A stretch of DNA of 64,000 nucleotides from Lachnospiraceae bacterium (GTDB lineage: Bacteria; Bacillota; Clostridia; Lachnospirales; Lachnospiraceae). The position numbers and the translations under genes were made by a program. Location of the stretch: positions 1 through 64,000 of the forward strand of contig JAIKYU010000017.1 in assembly GCA_024682835.1 (NCBI GenBank), read 5' to 3'. The notes beneath the pieces were generated by a model. The model worked only from the letters and a program-made list of their open reading frames with translations, did not search any database and had not been told where the DNA came from. Below are positions 52,523 through 62,046 of the stretch, piece after piece. Position 1 is the first letter of the stretch; each line of letters begins with the position of its first letter.

Positions 52523-53847
52523 GGCGAAACGACAACGGACATGTGGCGCTCTACATCGGTTCACTGCAGATGGGCGGCGCAGAGCACGTGATGGTGAATC
52601 TTGCGGAGGCGCTCTTCGCCCGGGGATGGCGGGTGACACTGGTCACGACGTATCTTGCCGTGGAGGAATATCCCGTACCGCATGGCTTGTGGAAAACCCT
52701 CCCGGAGGAACAAGCGCGGGGATCCCATATTCTGCAGGTGCTGACGCCGGATGAGCGCCGGATACCGGTGGAACTGGAAGAATGGAAGGAAACAGCGGGG
52801 GCAGAAGGCAATACGCGGGGAAACGGTATTGCGCGTGTGTTCTCCGGAATCTCCTCTAAAGAGGCAGGCGGACGTCTCAGCGCGCTGCGCAGACGACTGG
52901 TCAGACTGGATCAAATCTGGGAAGATTTGCAACCAGATGTTATTTTATCGTTTATCGGAAAAAACAATCTGATGGCGCTGCTCACTGCACACAGAAAACG
53001 GATACCGGTGATCGTCTCGGTTCGTGCCGTGCCCGGGCTGGAATATCCGGGGAGAATCCAGAGGCTGGCCGCGTCGGTTCTGTTTGGACGGGCCGCGGCA
53101 GTGGCGGTGCAGACAGCGGCTTCGGCGGCTTTTTTTCCGGCATCGGTTCGGAAAAAGGCTGTTGTCATGCCCAATGCCGTGTCGCGGGAGTTTCTCTCGG
53201 AGGAGCCTGTAGCCGATCGCGACCGCAACGAAGAGGAGACAGCTGCAGAGCGGGAACGGACGGTTGTCGCTGTCGGACGGATGGATGCCAACAAGCGGTT
53301 TGATCTGCTTCTGAGGGCTTTTGCGCGGATCATCGGCAGGCTGCCGGGGACGGAATCGATTCCGGAGGCAGATAAATACCAGCTGTTATTATATGGTGAC
53401 GGCGAGGACAGACCGCAGCTGGAGGAATTGGCAAAGGCTTTGGGAATTGCCGATCATGTGCGGTTTATGGGCCGCAGGAGCGGAATTGCCGGCCTGATCC
53501 GCCGCGCAGGTGCCTATTGTCTGATGTCTGATACGGAAGGTATGCCGAATACACTGATTGAAGCGATGTGTCTGGGAATTCCTTCCGTGACGACCGACTG
53601 TATTCCGGGCGGAATGGGGCAGCTTCTGACGAACGGCGAGGATGCACTGGTCGTGCCGACAGGTGACGAGGAAGCGCTTGCCGCGGCGCTTCGCAGGATT
53701 TTTACCGACAGGGCGCTGGCAGACAGTTTGTCTGTGAATGCCCGGAAAATGCGAAGCCGGTATGATCCGGACCGGGTGACGGACAGCTGGGAGGAGCTGC
53801 TTGCGAACCATATGAAACAAACCAGGCAGAGAATGGGGAACGGGTGA
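52501..53847 (+). CDS. Glycosyltransferase family 4
   Basis: 448 residues, GT-B fold. N-domain LYIGSLQMGGAEHVMVNLAEAL; C-domain VVAVGRMDANKRFDLLLRAF and the EX7E pair MSDTEGMPNTLIEAMCLGIPSV. Linker residues about 220-250 are charged. The ATG at 52501 has GGGAG five bases upstream; the ATG at 52489 lacks one and would overlap asnB by 34 bases rather than 22. It sits between two asnB-type genes. Confidence 0.85.
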   Translation: MVSGSRVRRNDNGHVALYIGSLQMGGAEHVMVNLAEALFARGWRVTLVTTYLAVEEYPVPHGLWKTLPEEQARGSHILQVLTPDERRIPVELEEWKETAGAEGNTRGNGIARVFSGISSKEAGGRLSALRRRLVRLDQIWEDLQPDVILSFIGKNNLMALLTAHRKRIPVIVSVRAVPGLEYPGRIQRLAASVLFGRAAAVAVQTAASAAFFPASVRKKAVVMPNAVSREFLSEEPVADRDRNEEETAAERERTVVAVGRMDANKRFDLLLRAFARIIGRLPGTESIPEADKYQLLLYGDGEDRPQLEELAKALGIADHVRFMGRRSGIAGLIRRAGAYCLMSDTEGMPNTLIEAMCLGIPSVTTDCIPGGMGQLLTNGEDALVVPTGDEEALAAALRRIFTDRALADSLSVNARKMRSRYDPDRVTDSWEELLANHMKQTRQRMGNG

Positions 53848-56030
53848 TGTGCGGAATCGCCGGATTTTGTAATTTGCATCGAAGCAGTGAGGAGCGGGAA
53901 CGGACGATCCGCCGGATGACGGATCATATGCGGGAACGCGGGCCGGATGCGGAAGGAAGCGTGCTGTATGAATTCAGGGCGGCAGACGGGCGTGTCAGCG
54001 ATCTTGCGCTGGGACACCGGCGCCTTGCCATTATCGACCTGACGGATACCGGTGCGCAGCCCATGCAGTCCCATTCCGGAAGGTTTTCGATCGTGTATAA
54101 CGGGGAGATCTACAATCATTCCGATCTGAGGCGGGAGCTGGAGGAGACGGGAAAGGTGCGGCCGGAGGACTGGCGCGGCACGTCGGACACGGAGATCCTG
54201 CTGGAGGCCATCGAGGCGTGGGGGCTCGCGGAGACGCTGAAGAAATGCCACGGCATGTGCGGGATCGCAGTCTACGATCACGAGACCGGCCGGATCAGCC
54301 TGACGAGGGATCGTGTGGGTGAAAAGCCGCTGTATTACGGATTCGTGCGTCGTTCCGGTGAAGCGGCTGAGGAGCCGGTTTTTGTTTTTGCGTCGGATAT
54401 CGGATGTCTTAAGGAGATGGAGGGCTTCCGGAATGAGATTAACCGGGCGGTACTGCCGCTGTATTTTATCCACGGCTATATCCCGGCACCCTACACGATC
54501 TATCGGGATATCTGGAAGCTGGAGCCGGGAACGGTTCTCACGGTCGAGCCGCCTTATGCGTATTTTGACCCGCAGGAGGAACTGGATGCGCTCGAGAAGG
54601 GACAGCTGGGAGGCAGACGGGGGCCGGAATCCGATCGGAAGGATCCGGATCCCGCGACCGCGGAAAAGAGCCGCTCTGAGCGGCTTCCCGGCGGGCATCA
54701 GTATGAAACTTACTGGTCCATGTGGGAGACCATGACGGAAGGTCAGCGCCATCCTTTTACCGGGAGCTTCGAGGAGGCATCCGCAGAGCTGGAACGGCTG
54801 TTAAAGGCGGCGATTCGCAGACAGATGGTGGCAGATGTGCCGTTGGGTGCATTCCTCTCCGCAGGGATCGATTCCTCGACCGTCGTGTCTCTTATGCAGG
54901 AAGTTGCACGTGAGGATGGCGGAAAACCGGTGCGCACCTTTACCATTGGCATGGAGGAGAAAGGCTTCAACGAAGCACCGATCGCCAAAGAGATCGCGGC
55001 ACATCTGGGCACTGATCACACCGAGAAATACATCACCAAAGAGGATGCTCTGGCGGTGATCCCGAAGCTCGCGCGCATGTTCGGTGAGCCCTTCGCCGAT
55101 TCTTCGCAGATACCGACCTTTCTGGTGAGTCAGATGACCAGAGAGCATGTGACCGTGTCCCTTTCGGGGGATTCGGGAGATGAACTCTTCTGCGGATATA
55201 CCTCCTATGAATCCATCAAGCGGATCTGGGATAAGATGAAGAGAATCCCGTATTCGCTGCGGAGACCGGCGAGCGCACTGCTGCTTACGCTTCCGCAGGT
55301 GCAGGGAAATGAGATCCGGCGCACCAAGGCGAGGCTTCTGGCTGCAAAAAGCCCGGTGGATCTGCACCGTCTGGAATCCGATCATGAGCCGATCATCGGC
55401 CGGATTGCACTATCCGGACCGAGAGAGAAGGAGCCGCCGCACAAGCTCACGCAGATCACGGACAGAGGCTTCTGGCGGATGGCAGAGGACGCCCGGGCAG
55501 CGCAGGCGGGATCGGATGCATGCTGGGCTGTGCCCTTTAGAGAGACGATGTTCGCGGATCTGATCTTTTATCATCCGGACGATATTCTGGTCAAGGTGGA
55601 CCGGTGTGCGATGGCGAATTCTCTGGAGACCCGGGTGCCGCTGCTGGATCCGGATGTGATCTCGTTTGCCTGGCGTCTTCCGACGGAATATCTGACGCAG
55701 GTCGCGCAGGATCTGCTGGGAAAGGAAACACGGATCGGGAAGCGGATCCTGCGGGATATCCTCTATCGTCATGTGCCGCGGGAGCTGATGGAGAGGCCGA
55801 AGAAAGGTTTTTCCGTTCCGGTCGAGCAGTGGCTTAAGGAGGAACCGCTCCGAAGCTGGGCTGAAAAGCTGCTGGCGACGGATAAGATCCGGAAGGAGGG
55901 TCTGCTCGATGCGGATGTGGTGGAGCAGATCTGGGAGGACTACACAAAACGCGGTATCTGGCGCGTGCAGATCTGGTACATCCTGATGCTGGAGGAGTGG
56001 CTGGAGACCGGAGGCGCAGGCGGCTTATGA
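53847..56030 (+). CDS. asnB: Asparagine synthase-like amidotransferase, second copy
   Basis: 727 residues. Begins MCGIAGF, so Cys2 becomes the glutaminase nucleophile; an upstream GTG at 53844 would bury it and is rejected. LALGHRRLAIIDLTDTGAQPM and YNGEIYNHSDL follow. In the synthetase half the PP-loop is FLSAGIDSSTV (about residue 337), Gly-to-Ala relative to the usual SGG. An insertion rich in Arg/Pro/Glu at about 248-288 is not typical. It overlaps the GT4 gene by one base (TGATG) and the next GT2 by four. May amidate a surface sugar or wall peptide rather than aspartate. Confidence 0.88.
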   Translation: MCGIAGFCNLHRSSEERERTIRRMTDHMRERGPDAEGSVLYEFRAADGRVSDLALGHRRLAIIDLTDTGAQPMQSHSGRFSIVYNGEIYNHSDLRRELEETGKVRPEDWRGTSDTEILLEAIEAWGLAETLKKCHGMCGIAVYDHETGRISLTRDRVGEKPLYYGFVRRSGEAAEEPVFVFASDIGCLKEMEGFRNEINRAVLPLYFIHGYIPAPYTIYRDIWKLEPGTVLTVEPPYAYFDPQEELDALEKGQLGGRRGPESDRKDPDPATAEKSRSERLPGGHQYETYWSMWETMTEGQRHPFTGSFEEASAELERLLKAAIRRQMVADVPLGAFLSAGIDSSTVVSLMQEVAREDGGKPVRTFTIGMEEKGFNEAPIAKEIAAHLGTDHTEKYITKEDALAVIPKLARMFGEPFADSSQIPTFLVSQMTREHVTVSLSGDSGDELFCGYTSYESIKRIWDKMKRIPYSLRRPASALLLTLPQVQGNEIRRTKARLLAAKSPVDLHRLESDHEPIIGRIALSGPREKEPPHKLTQITDRGFWRMAEDARAAQAGSDACWAVPFRETMFADLIFYHPDDILVKVDRCAMANSLETRVPLLDPDVISFAWRLPTEYLTQVAQDLLGKETRIGKRILRDILYRHVPRELMERPKKGFSVPVEQWLKEEPLRSWAEKLLATDKIRKEGLLDADVVEQIWEDYTKRGIWRVQIWYILMLEEWLETGGAGGL

Positions 56031-57058
56031 AGCTCAGCGTCATTATTCCCTGCTATAACATTGAACGACAGATCGGCAGATGCCTGGATTCGGTACTCGC
56101 ACAGGAGGGACCGGAGCTGGAGGTCATCGCGGTGGATGACGGCTCAACGGATGACACCGCGAAGATCTGTGAGCGCTATGCCGCGGAGAACGCCTGCATG
56201 CGGGTCATCCATCAGGAGAACAAAGGGCTTGGGCCCGCGAGAAATACCGGGATTGAAGCGGCGACGGGAGAGATTCTTTCTCTGGTAGACGGAGATGACT
56301 GGATCCTGCCCGGAATGTATGCGCGCATGACGGCCGCGATGGAGGAAGCAGGGGCGCAGATGGCCGTGTGCCGGTATCTGCAGGTATCGGATGGAGAAAC
56401 AGGGCAGACGGTATCCGGAAGTGCCGGAGAGGCGGATGATCGGGTGCTCACCAGGGAAGAGGCTCTCTTTGCGCTTGTCGCGGAGGATGAGGCGACGGTC
56501 ATCCAGAACGCGGCCTGGAATAAGCTGTACCGGAGGGAACTGTTTCTGCCGGAACGGAATCCGGAAGGTAAGCTGCAATATCCCGCGCACCGATATGAGG
56601 ATATCGTCATCACGGCGAAGCTGATTGCGCGATGTGAGCATGTGGTCTATCTCGATGAAGCGTTTTACGCCTATGTGGTTGACCGGCAGGGAAGCATCAT
56701 GAACCGGAGCGCGCTGTCAGATCTGCTGAAGGAGCAGATCCCCTCATACTGGGAGAGAGACGCTTTTTTTGAGGAGACCGGACGGCATGAACTGGCGGTG
56801 ATGCATGATTATATAGTGGGGAAAAAGCTGCTGGCACTTCGGACGGAGGGGCGCCGGAAAAAGGAAAGGGAGAGCGTATGTGCCCTCGGACAGGTGATCC
56901 GTGAGCGGTACGCTCCCCGTTTTTCTGAAATCTACGGATGTCCGATTGCCGATCCGCACCACGCGCTGCGCATGCGGCTGTTTCTGATACATCCTGTGCT
57001 GTATGATCTGTTTACGGCAATCAATGAAGGAATTCTTCTGCCGCTTCGCGGGTTGTGA
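56027..57058 (+). CDS. Glycosyltransferase family 2
   Basis: 343 residues. Starts LSVIIPCYNIERQIGRCLDSVLAQ, then VDDGSTDDTA and SLVDGDDWILPG (DxD). The later FYAYVVDRQGSIMNR and C-terminal basic segment are typical of EpsJ/WcaA-like transferases acting on surface polysaccharide. The ATG at 56027 overlaps the amidotransferase stop (ATGA). The stop is inside a strong hairpin. Confidence 0.85.
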   Translation: MKLSVIIPCYNIERQIGRCLDSVLAQEGPELEVIAVDDGSTDDTAKICERYAAENACMRVIHQENKGLGPARNTGIEAATGEILSLVDGDDWILPGMYARMTAAMEEAGAQMAVCRYLQVSDGETGQTVSGSAGEADDRVLTREEALFALVAEDEATVIQNAAWNKLYRRELFLPERNPEGKLQYPAHRYEDIVITAKLIARCEHVVYLDEAFYAYVVDRQGSIMNRSALSDLLKEQIPSYWERDAFFEETGRHELAVMHDYIVGKKLLALRTEGRRKKERESVCALGQVIRERYAPRFSEIYGCPIADPHHALRMRLFLIHPVLYDLFTAINEGILLPLRGL

Positions 57059-57069
57059 AGCGGCAGAAG
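57035..57069. terminator. Hairpin between convergent GT2 and SPFH genes
   Basis: A 13-bp perfect stem, CTTCTGCCGCTTC (57035-57047) with GAAGCGGCAGAAG (57057-57069), loop of nine bases, overlaps the GT2 stop codon. There is no long T-run on either side. A bidirectional stop or processing hairpin is likely. Confidence 0.5.
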
Positions 57070-57082
57070 GTTATGTGATCTT

Positions 57083-58288
57083 TTACGGACGAGGCTTTCC
57101 GCACTCCGAGCAGAATTTGCCGGTGTTCTGCGCGCCGCAGGCGCAGGTCCAGGGGCCGTCCGGTCTGGGCTGTCCGCAGTTTGAACAGAATTTGCCGGTG
57201 TTCTGTGTGCCGCAGGCACAGGTCCATCCGCCGGCAGAGGCGGGCTGCATCTGAGGCGCGGGCTGGGGAGCAGCCGCCTGCTGCTGTGCTCCCATCTGGA
57301 AAAGCTGAGCGGCATTGACGCCGCCTGCCTGGCTGGCCATGTTCATGCCGGCGAAGGCCATCATGGGGCCGGCATTCTGATTGTTGGCCGCGGCGACCAT
57401 GGCTTCGGACTGTGCGGCGACCATCTGCGCACCCGCCATGTTGGCGTTGCGGAAGACCGCATTCTTCTGAAGCTCCTTGATCATCTTTTCGTCTTCTTCG
57501 GAAGCGGTTACCGAACTCACACCGACGGAGGTGATGGTGATGCCGTAGTGTCCGCCCCATTTCTCCGAGAGGACGTGGTTCATGGCCTCTGCCAGATCAT
57601 CCGCGTGGCCCGGCAGCGCACTGTAACGGATGCCCTTTTCGGAAATTTCGGCGAATGCCGGCTGCAGAGCGGTCAGGAATTCACTCTTGAGCTGCGAATC
57701 CAGCTGATCGCGGGTGTAGGCATCCTGCACATTGCCGCAGACGTTCTTGAAGAAGAGGATCGGATCCGAGAGCTTGTAGGTGTATTCGCCGTGGCAGCGG
57801 ATGGAAATGTCCACATCAAGTCCGATGTTGTTGTCGACGACACGGAAAGGAACCGGGCTGGCCGTGCCGTATTTGTTGCCGATGATTTCCTTGAGATTGA
57901 AATAATACACGCGCTGATCCGTGCCGGTATCACCGCCCATGGTGAAGCGCTTTTTGAACTGTTCGAAGCTGTCCTTGATTCCCTGTAAAAGTCCGCCGGT
58001 AAAGATCGTCGGAGAAGTTGTCGAATCAAAGACGAACTCGCCCGCCTGGGCACAGAATTCGACAATCGCTCCCTGCTCGACGATAATCATGCACTGGCCT
58101 TCGTTGACCGCAACAACGGAGCCGTTGGAGATGATGTTGTCATTTCCGCGGTTGGTGTTCCCCTTGGTCTTTTTACTGGCCTTGACCACCAGGGTGTCGG
58201 CGGGGAGGGAGGGGCAATAGAAATACTCTTTCCATTGATCGGCGAGTACGCCTGCTCCCGAAGCAACTGCTGCAGCGATGAGTCCCAT
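57083..58288 (-). CDS. SPFH-domain protein with two C-terminal zinc ribbons (YdjI-like)
   Basis: 401 residues. An N-terminal SPFH/band-7-like region (about 20-260; YYFNLKEIIGNKYGTASPVPFRVVD) resembles YdjI/virion-core-like SPFH proteins. An Ala/Gln/Met-rich linker (about 270-350) precedes two near-identical zinc ribbons of about 23 residues, each CxC-CxxCG (WTCACGTQNTGKFCSNCG and WTCACGAQNTGKFCSECG). No membrane helix is seen. AAAGGAGG precedes the ATG. In Bacillus, YdjI-type proteins act with PspA-like membrane stress systems; no such partner is adjacent. Confidence 0.75.
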   Translation of the reverse strand: MGLIAAAVASGAGVLADQWKEYFYCPSLPADTLVVKASKKTKGNTNRGNDNIISNGSVVAVNEGQCMIIVEQGAIVEFCAQAGEFVFDSTTSPTIFTGGLLQGIKDSFEQFKKRFTMGGDTGTDQRVYYFNLKEIIGNKYGTASPVPFRVVDNNIGLDVDISIRCHGEYTYKLSDPILFFKNVCGNVQDAYTRDQLDSQLKSEFLTALQPAFAEISEKGIRYSALPGHADDLAEAMNHVLSEKWGGHYGITITSVGVSSVTASEEDEKMIKELQKNAVFRNANMAGAQMVAAQSEAMVAAANNQNAGPMMAFAGMNMASQAGGVNAAQLFQMGAQQQAAAPQPAPQMQPASAGGWTCACGTQNTGKFCSNCGQPRPDGPWTCACGAQNTGKFCSECGKPRP

Positions 58289-58312
58289 AGCTTAAGCCTC
58301 CTTTGCGTGGGT

Positions 58313-58336
58313 TCCCGATTCCTAAAGATCGGGAAA
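58313..58336. repeat. Inverted repeat between SPFH and ASKHA genes
   Basis: TTCCCGAT and ATCGGGAA, perfect eight-base arms with an eight-base spacer. Lies in the divergent region and could be an operator or a leader hairpin of the SPFH transcript. Confidence 0.5.
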
Positions 58337-58381
58337 GGGTGTAAAATACAAGTATTCATATTATACCACGGGTGAAAGGCG

Positions 58382-59650
58382 ATGGCGAGAAAAAAAACCG
58401 GAATCGCGATTGATATCGGGACAACCAATATCGTCGGCATGCTTGCGGATCAGGAGGGGTTCGTGATCCGCAGATCGTCGCGGGCCAACAGCGGGGCCTC
58501 ATTCGGTGTGGATGTGATGAGCCGGGTGCGGGCTGTAGGGGATGGATCGGCGGCGTGTCTTAAGGAGCGGATGCAGCAGGATCTTCTGACAGTGATCTCC
58601 TCTCTGACAGGGGATTTTTGTGAGGAGACGGATGCGGTTGTCCTGTGCGGCAATACGGTGATGCTGCACCTGCTGTGCGGGTACGACTGCACCGGACTCG
58701 GACACTTCCCGTACCATCCGGTTTCCCTGGCTGCGGAAAAGCGGACAGCCCGGGAACTGTTGCCGCAGCTTGCTGCACCCTGGTCCGACGTACCCCTATG
58801 GCTTCTTCCCGGCATCTCCGCTTTTGTCGGTGCCGATATCACGGCGGGCTTATATGAAATGCAGGAGAGGGGGTTCCTTCCGGCGGGCGAAGGGCAGGCG
58901 GTGCTTTTTATGGATCTGGGAACCAACGGAGAAATGGCCCTGATCCGGCAGCAGGAGGGGAGAAGAACCATCACGGTCTGTTCCACGGCAGCGGGACCGG
59001 TTTTTGAGGGCGCCGGGATTCGCTGCGGCATGCGCGGAGAAGAGGGGGCGATCTGCTCGGTTGTGCTGGTTCCGGCCGGGGAGGGTGAGAGCCGGGTGAC
59101 CGCGCGGTGCCGCACCATCAAAGATGCGCCGGCCGCGGGCATTTGCGGCAGCGGAGTGCTGGAGGCGGTGTCGGAGCTGGTGCGGATGCGGATGATTGAC
59201 CGGGACGGCCTTCTCGCGGAACCATGGTTTTCAAAGGGCTTTCCGCTGGCCGGGGATGAAATCCGGATCTATCCGGAGGATGTGCGCGCTGTCCAGCTGG
59301 CGAAGGCGGCCATACGCGCGGGGGCGGAAACCCTGCCCCTCGCCTGCGGAATTCCCGCTGCGGACATCGGCGAGATCCTGATAGCCGGCGCGTTTGGCGG
59401 TGCTCTTCCTCTCTCCAGGCTTCGGCCGCTGGCAATGATTCCGCCGGTTCTGACCGGACGGTGCCGGACGGTGGGCAACAGTGCGCTCGCCGGAACAGGA
59501 CGGGTTTTGAATGAGCTTCTGAATGACCGGGAGGACGAGGCGTTTGCCGCGCTTGACCGGATCTGCAGCGATGGGGCGGAGCTGCCTCTTGCAGGCCGGC
59601 AGGATTTCAAAGCCTGCTATCTTGCCATGATGGGCTTTGATGCGGACTGA
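58382..59650 (+). CDS. ASKHA ATPase, RACo-like without ferredoxin domain
   Basis: 422 residues. Family motifs GIAIDIGTTNIVGMLAD at the N-terminus, then VLFMDLGTNGEMAL and TAAGPVFEGAGIRCGMRGE fit the C-terminal half of reductive activators of corrinoid proteins (RACo/RamA-like), which use ATP to help reduce cobalamin. Full-length versions have an N-terminal 2Fe-2S domain and are about 600 residues; that part is missing here. No corrinoid methyltransferase is adjacent. Divergent from the SPFH gene. Confidence 0.7.
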   Translation: MARKKTGIAIDIGTTNIVGMLADQEGFVIRRSSRANSGASFGVDVMSRVRAVGDGSAACLKERMQQDLLTVISSLTGDFCEETDAVVLCGNTVMLHLLCGYDCTGLGHFPYHPVSLAAEKRTARELLPQLAAPWSDVPLWLLPGISAFVGADITAGLYEMQERGFLPAGEGQAVLFMDLGTNGEMALIRQQEGRRTITVCSTAAGPVFEGAGIRCGMRGEEGAICSVVLVPAGEGESRVTARCRTIKDAPAAGICGSGVLEAVSELVRMRMIDRDGLLAEPWFSKGFPLAGDEIRIYPEDVRAVQLAKAAIRAGAETLPLACGIPAADIGEILIAGAFGGALPLSRLRPLAMIPPVLTGRCRTVGNSALAGTGRVLNELLNDREDEAFAALDRICSDGAELPLAGRQDFKACYLAMMGFDAD

Positions 59651-59663
59651 CATCATCATTGGT

Positions 59664-59692
59664 TTGCAATTTGTCCGTTGATTCGCTATGAT
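59664..59692 (+). promoter_or_regulatory. ftsH promoter
   Basis: TTGCAA (59664-59669), 17-base spacer, TATGAT (59687-59692), 30 bases upstream of the ftsH ATG. Confidence 0.7.
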
Positions 59693-59721
59693 ACAGAGAG
59701 GTTTTTAAATCGGAGGTTATT

Positions 59722-62046
59722 ATGGATAACAACCCATTAGGCGGCGGTAATAAAGGAGAAAACGGGAGAGACCCAAGAAAACAGAGCTTTATGCTTCTGG
59801 TGATTGCAGCGCTGGTGACGGTGCTCTGCATGAGTTATTTTCTGCGGGCCATGAGCGGGAGCGAGACGCAGGAGATCACGTATTCCGAGTTCATTCAGAT
59901 GCTCGCGGAGGGCAAGGTTCAGTCGGTTAAAATCGAGGATGACCGGATTCTGATCTATCCGGAGCTGGCAACCGTACCGCAGTCACAGAGGGGAGGGCTC
60001 GGTTCCCTGTACGGGCTGCGGACCGAGAGCGGAGGCATCACCTACTTCACGGGAAAGGTGGAGGATGATGACACGCTGACCGGTCGGCTGCTCAAGGCCG
60101 GCGTGGCTTTTTCCGGCGACGTGCCGGACAGCTCGGGCATGGTGCTCTCTTTTATTCTGTCCTATATTGTCCCGATCCTGCTGATGTGGGGGCTGCTTTC
60201 CCTGTTGTTCCGACGGATGTCCAAGAGCGGAGGACCGTTTTCCATGGGCCGGTCGACTGCCAAGGTCTATGTGCAGAAGGAGACCGGGGTGACCTTTGCC
60301 GATGTGGCGGGTGAGGATGAGGCCAAGGAATCGCTGGTTGAGGTGGTGGATTTCCTGCACAATCCCGGGCATTACACCGGCATCGGCGCAAAGCTTCCCA
60401 AGGGTGCGCTGCTGGTGGGACCGCCCGGAACCGGCAAAACGCTGCTCGCCAAGGCGGTTGCCGGCGAGGCACACGTGCCGTTTTACTCTCTTGCCGGATC
60501 GGATTTCATAGAGCTTTATGTCGGCGTGGGTGCCAGCCGCGTGCGGGATCTGTTTGCGGACGCTTCCAAAAACGCGCCGTGTATTGTTTTTATCGACGAG
60601 ATTGACGCCATCGGACGTAGCAGGGATTCCAAGTACGGCGGCAATGAAGAACGCGAGCAGACGTTGAATCAGCTGCTGGCCGAGATGGACGGCTTTGATT
60701 CCAGCAAAGGGGTTCTTATTCTCGGGGCCACCAATCGCCCGGAAATTCTGGATAAGGCGCTGCTCAGACCCGGGCGGTTCGACCGCCGCATCAATGTGGA
60801 CAAGCCGGATCTGAAGGGACGTGTTGAAATCCTCAAGGTGCACGCCAAGGATGTCAAGATGGACGAGACGGTGGATCTGCACGCCATTGCGCTTGCAACC
60901 AGCGGCGCGGTCGGCGCGGATCTGGCCAACATGATCAATGAGGCGGCCATCCTGGCGGTGAAAAACCGCCGTGAACTGGTCTCTCAGAGAGATCTGATGG
61001 AAGCGGTCGAAATTGTGTTCATGGGCAAGGAGAAGAAGGACCGGATCCTGTCCAAGGAGGAACGCAAGATCGTTTCCTATCATGAGGTGGGGCATGCGCT
61101 GGTATCCGCGGTACAGAGCAATACCGAACCGGTGCAGAAGATCACAATCGTGCCCCGCACCATGGGTGCGCTCGGCTACGTGCTGCATATCCCCGATGAT
61201 GAGAAGCATCTGCGCACAAAGGATGAACTGCATGACGATATTGTGACGACCCTGGGCGGCCGGGCGGCAGAGGAGATCATCTTCAACACGGTGACGACGG
61301 GCGCGCAGAACGACATCGAGAAAGCTACCGCGACCGCGCGGAATATGATCACCTTCTACGGTATGAGCGATCGATTCGGCCTTATGCAGCTGGAAACCGT
61401 CGAAAGCAGGTATCTGGAGGGCAGACGTGAGCTGGTCTGCAGCGATGAAACGGCGACAGCCATCGACGAGGAGGTGCGGGAGTATCTGGCCGGGTGCTAT
61501 GAGGAGGCCAAGGAGATCATCCGGGCGCATCTGAACACGATGGACAGGCTGGCACAGTATCTGATCGAGCATGAGACCATCACCGGCAAGGAGTTTATGA
61601 AGATCTTCCGGGAGAGCGAAGGAATACCGGAACCCACGCCGGAGGAGATTGAAAAGGGAAAGGTCCGGATCTGGGCGACCCGTCCGGAATCGGCCGCGGT
61701 CGGGGAGAATGTTCCCGTGCGCGAGAAGAATCCGCCGAAGCCGACCTTTGAAGCAAGCGTCGGTGGACCGGAGACGGCGGGAAATGAGGGCGGTATCCAT
61801 TATGAGGATCCCGGCAGGGAGTTCCGGTCGATCTTCGATCCCGCAGTGAATGAAAAGCCATCGCAGAACGAGGGGCAGACTTCCGGAACGGATACCGCCG
61901 GGAAGACGGACATACAGCAGCCGGAGCCTGAGATTCCGCCGCAGCCCGCGCAGGATCCCGCCACCGGACAGGATGCCGGCACAGAACAGAAGAATCCGGT
62001 ACAGTCCGGACGCTTCTCCAACGCCACGGATATTTTTGATGACTGA
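59722..62046 (+). CDS. ftsH: ATP-dependent zinc metalloprotease FtsH
   Basis: 774 residues. Two membrane helices (about 22-42 and 140-165) flank an extracytoplasmic domain; the AAA core has GPPGTGKT (about 233), [11 protein letters not shown] and [21 protein letters not shown]; the protease has HEVGH (454-458) and a third zinc ligand in the [11 protein letters not shown] region. It degrades misfolded membrane proteins and some regulators. A Pro/Glu/Gln-rich tail of about 120 residues beyond the usual end is disordered. AGG precedes the ATG. Overlaps uvrC. Confidence 0.97.
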   Translation: MDNNPLGGGNKGENGRDPRKQSFMLLVIAALVTVLCMSYFLRAMSGSETQEITYSEFIQMLAEGKVQSVKIEDDRILIYPELATVPQSQRGGLGSLYGLRTESGGITYFTGKVEDDDTLTGRLLKAGVAFSGDVPDSSGMVLSFILSYIVPILLMWGLLSLLFRRMSKSGGPFSMGRSTAKVYVQKETGVTFADVAGEDEAKESLVEVVDFLHNPGHYTGIGAKLPKGALLVGPPGTGKTLLAKAVAGEAHVPFYSLAGSDFIELYVGVGASRVRDLFADASKNAPCIVFIDEIDAIGRSRDSKYGGNEEREQTLNQLLAEMDGFDSSKGVLILGATNRPEILDKALLRPGRFDRRINVDKPDLKGRVEILKVHAKDVKMDETVDLHAIALATSGAVGADLANMINEAAILAVKNRRELVSQRDLMEAVEIVFMGKEKKDRILSKEERKIVSYHEVGHALVSAVQSNTEPVQKITIVPRTMGALGYVLHIPDDEKHLRTKDELHDDIVTTLGGRAAEEIIFNTVTTGAQNDIEKATATARNMITFYGMSDRFGLMQLETVESRYLEGRRELVCSDETATAIDEEVREYLAGCYEEAKEIIRAHLNTMDRLAQYLIEHETITGKEFMKIFRESEGIPEPTPEEIEKGKVRIWATRPESAAVGENVPVREKNPPKPTFEASVGGPETAGNEGGIHYEDPGREFRSIFDPAVNEKPSQNEGQTSGTDTAGKTDIQQPEPEIPPQPAQDPATGQDAGTEQKNPVQSGRFSNATDIFDD

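Noticed and set aside
50393-52639. 748-codon antisense frame over the first asnB
   Set aside because: Shadow of a confirmed gene with no recognisable domain.
58301-58381. Possible riboswitch or small RNA between the SPFH and ASKHA genes
   Set aside because: Only a simple eight-base inverted repeat is visible; no known riboswitch consensus was recognised.
59983-61800. 605-codon antisense frame over ftsH
   Set aside because: ftsH is beyond doubt and the antisense frame has no domain.
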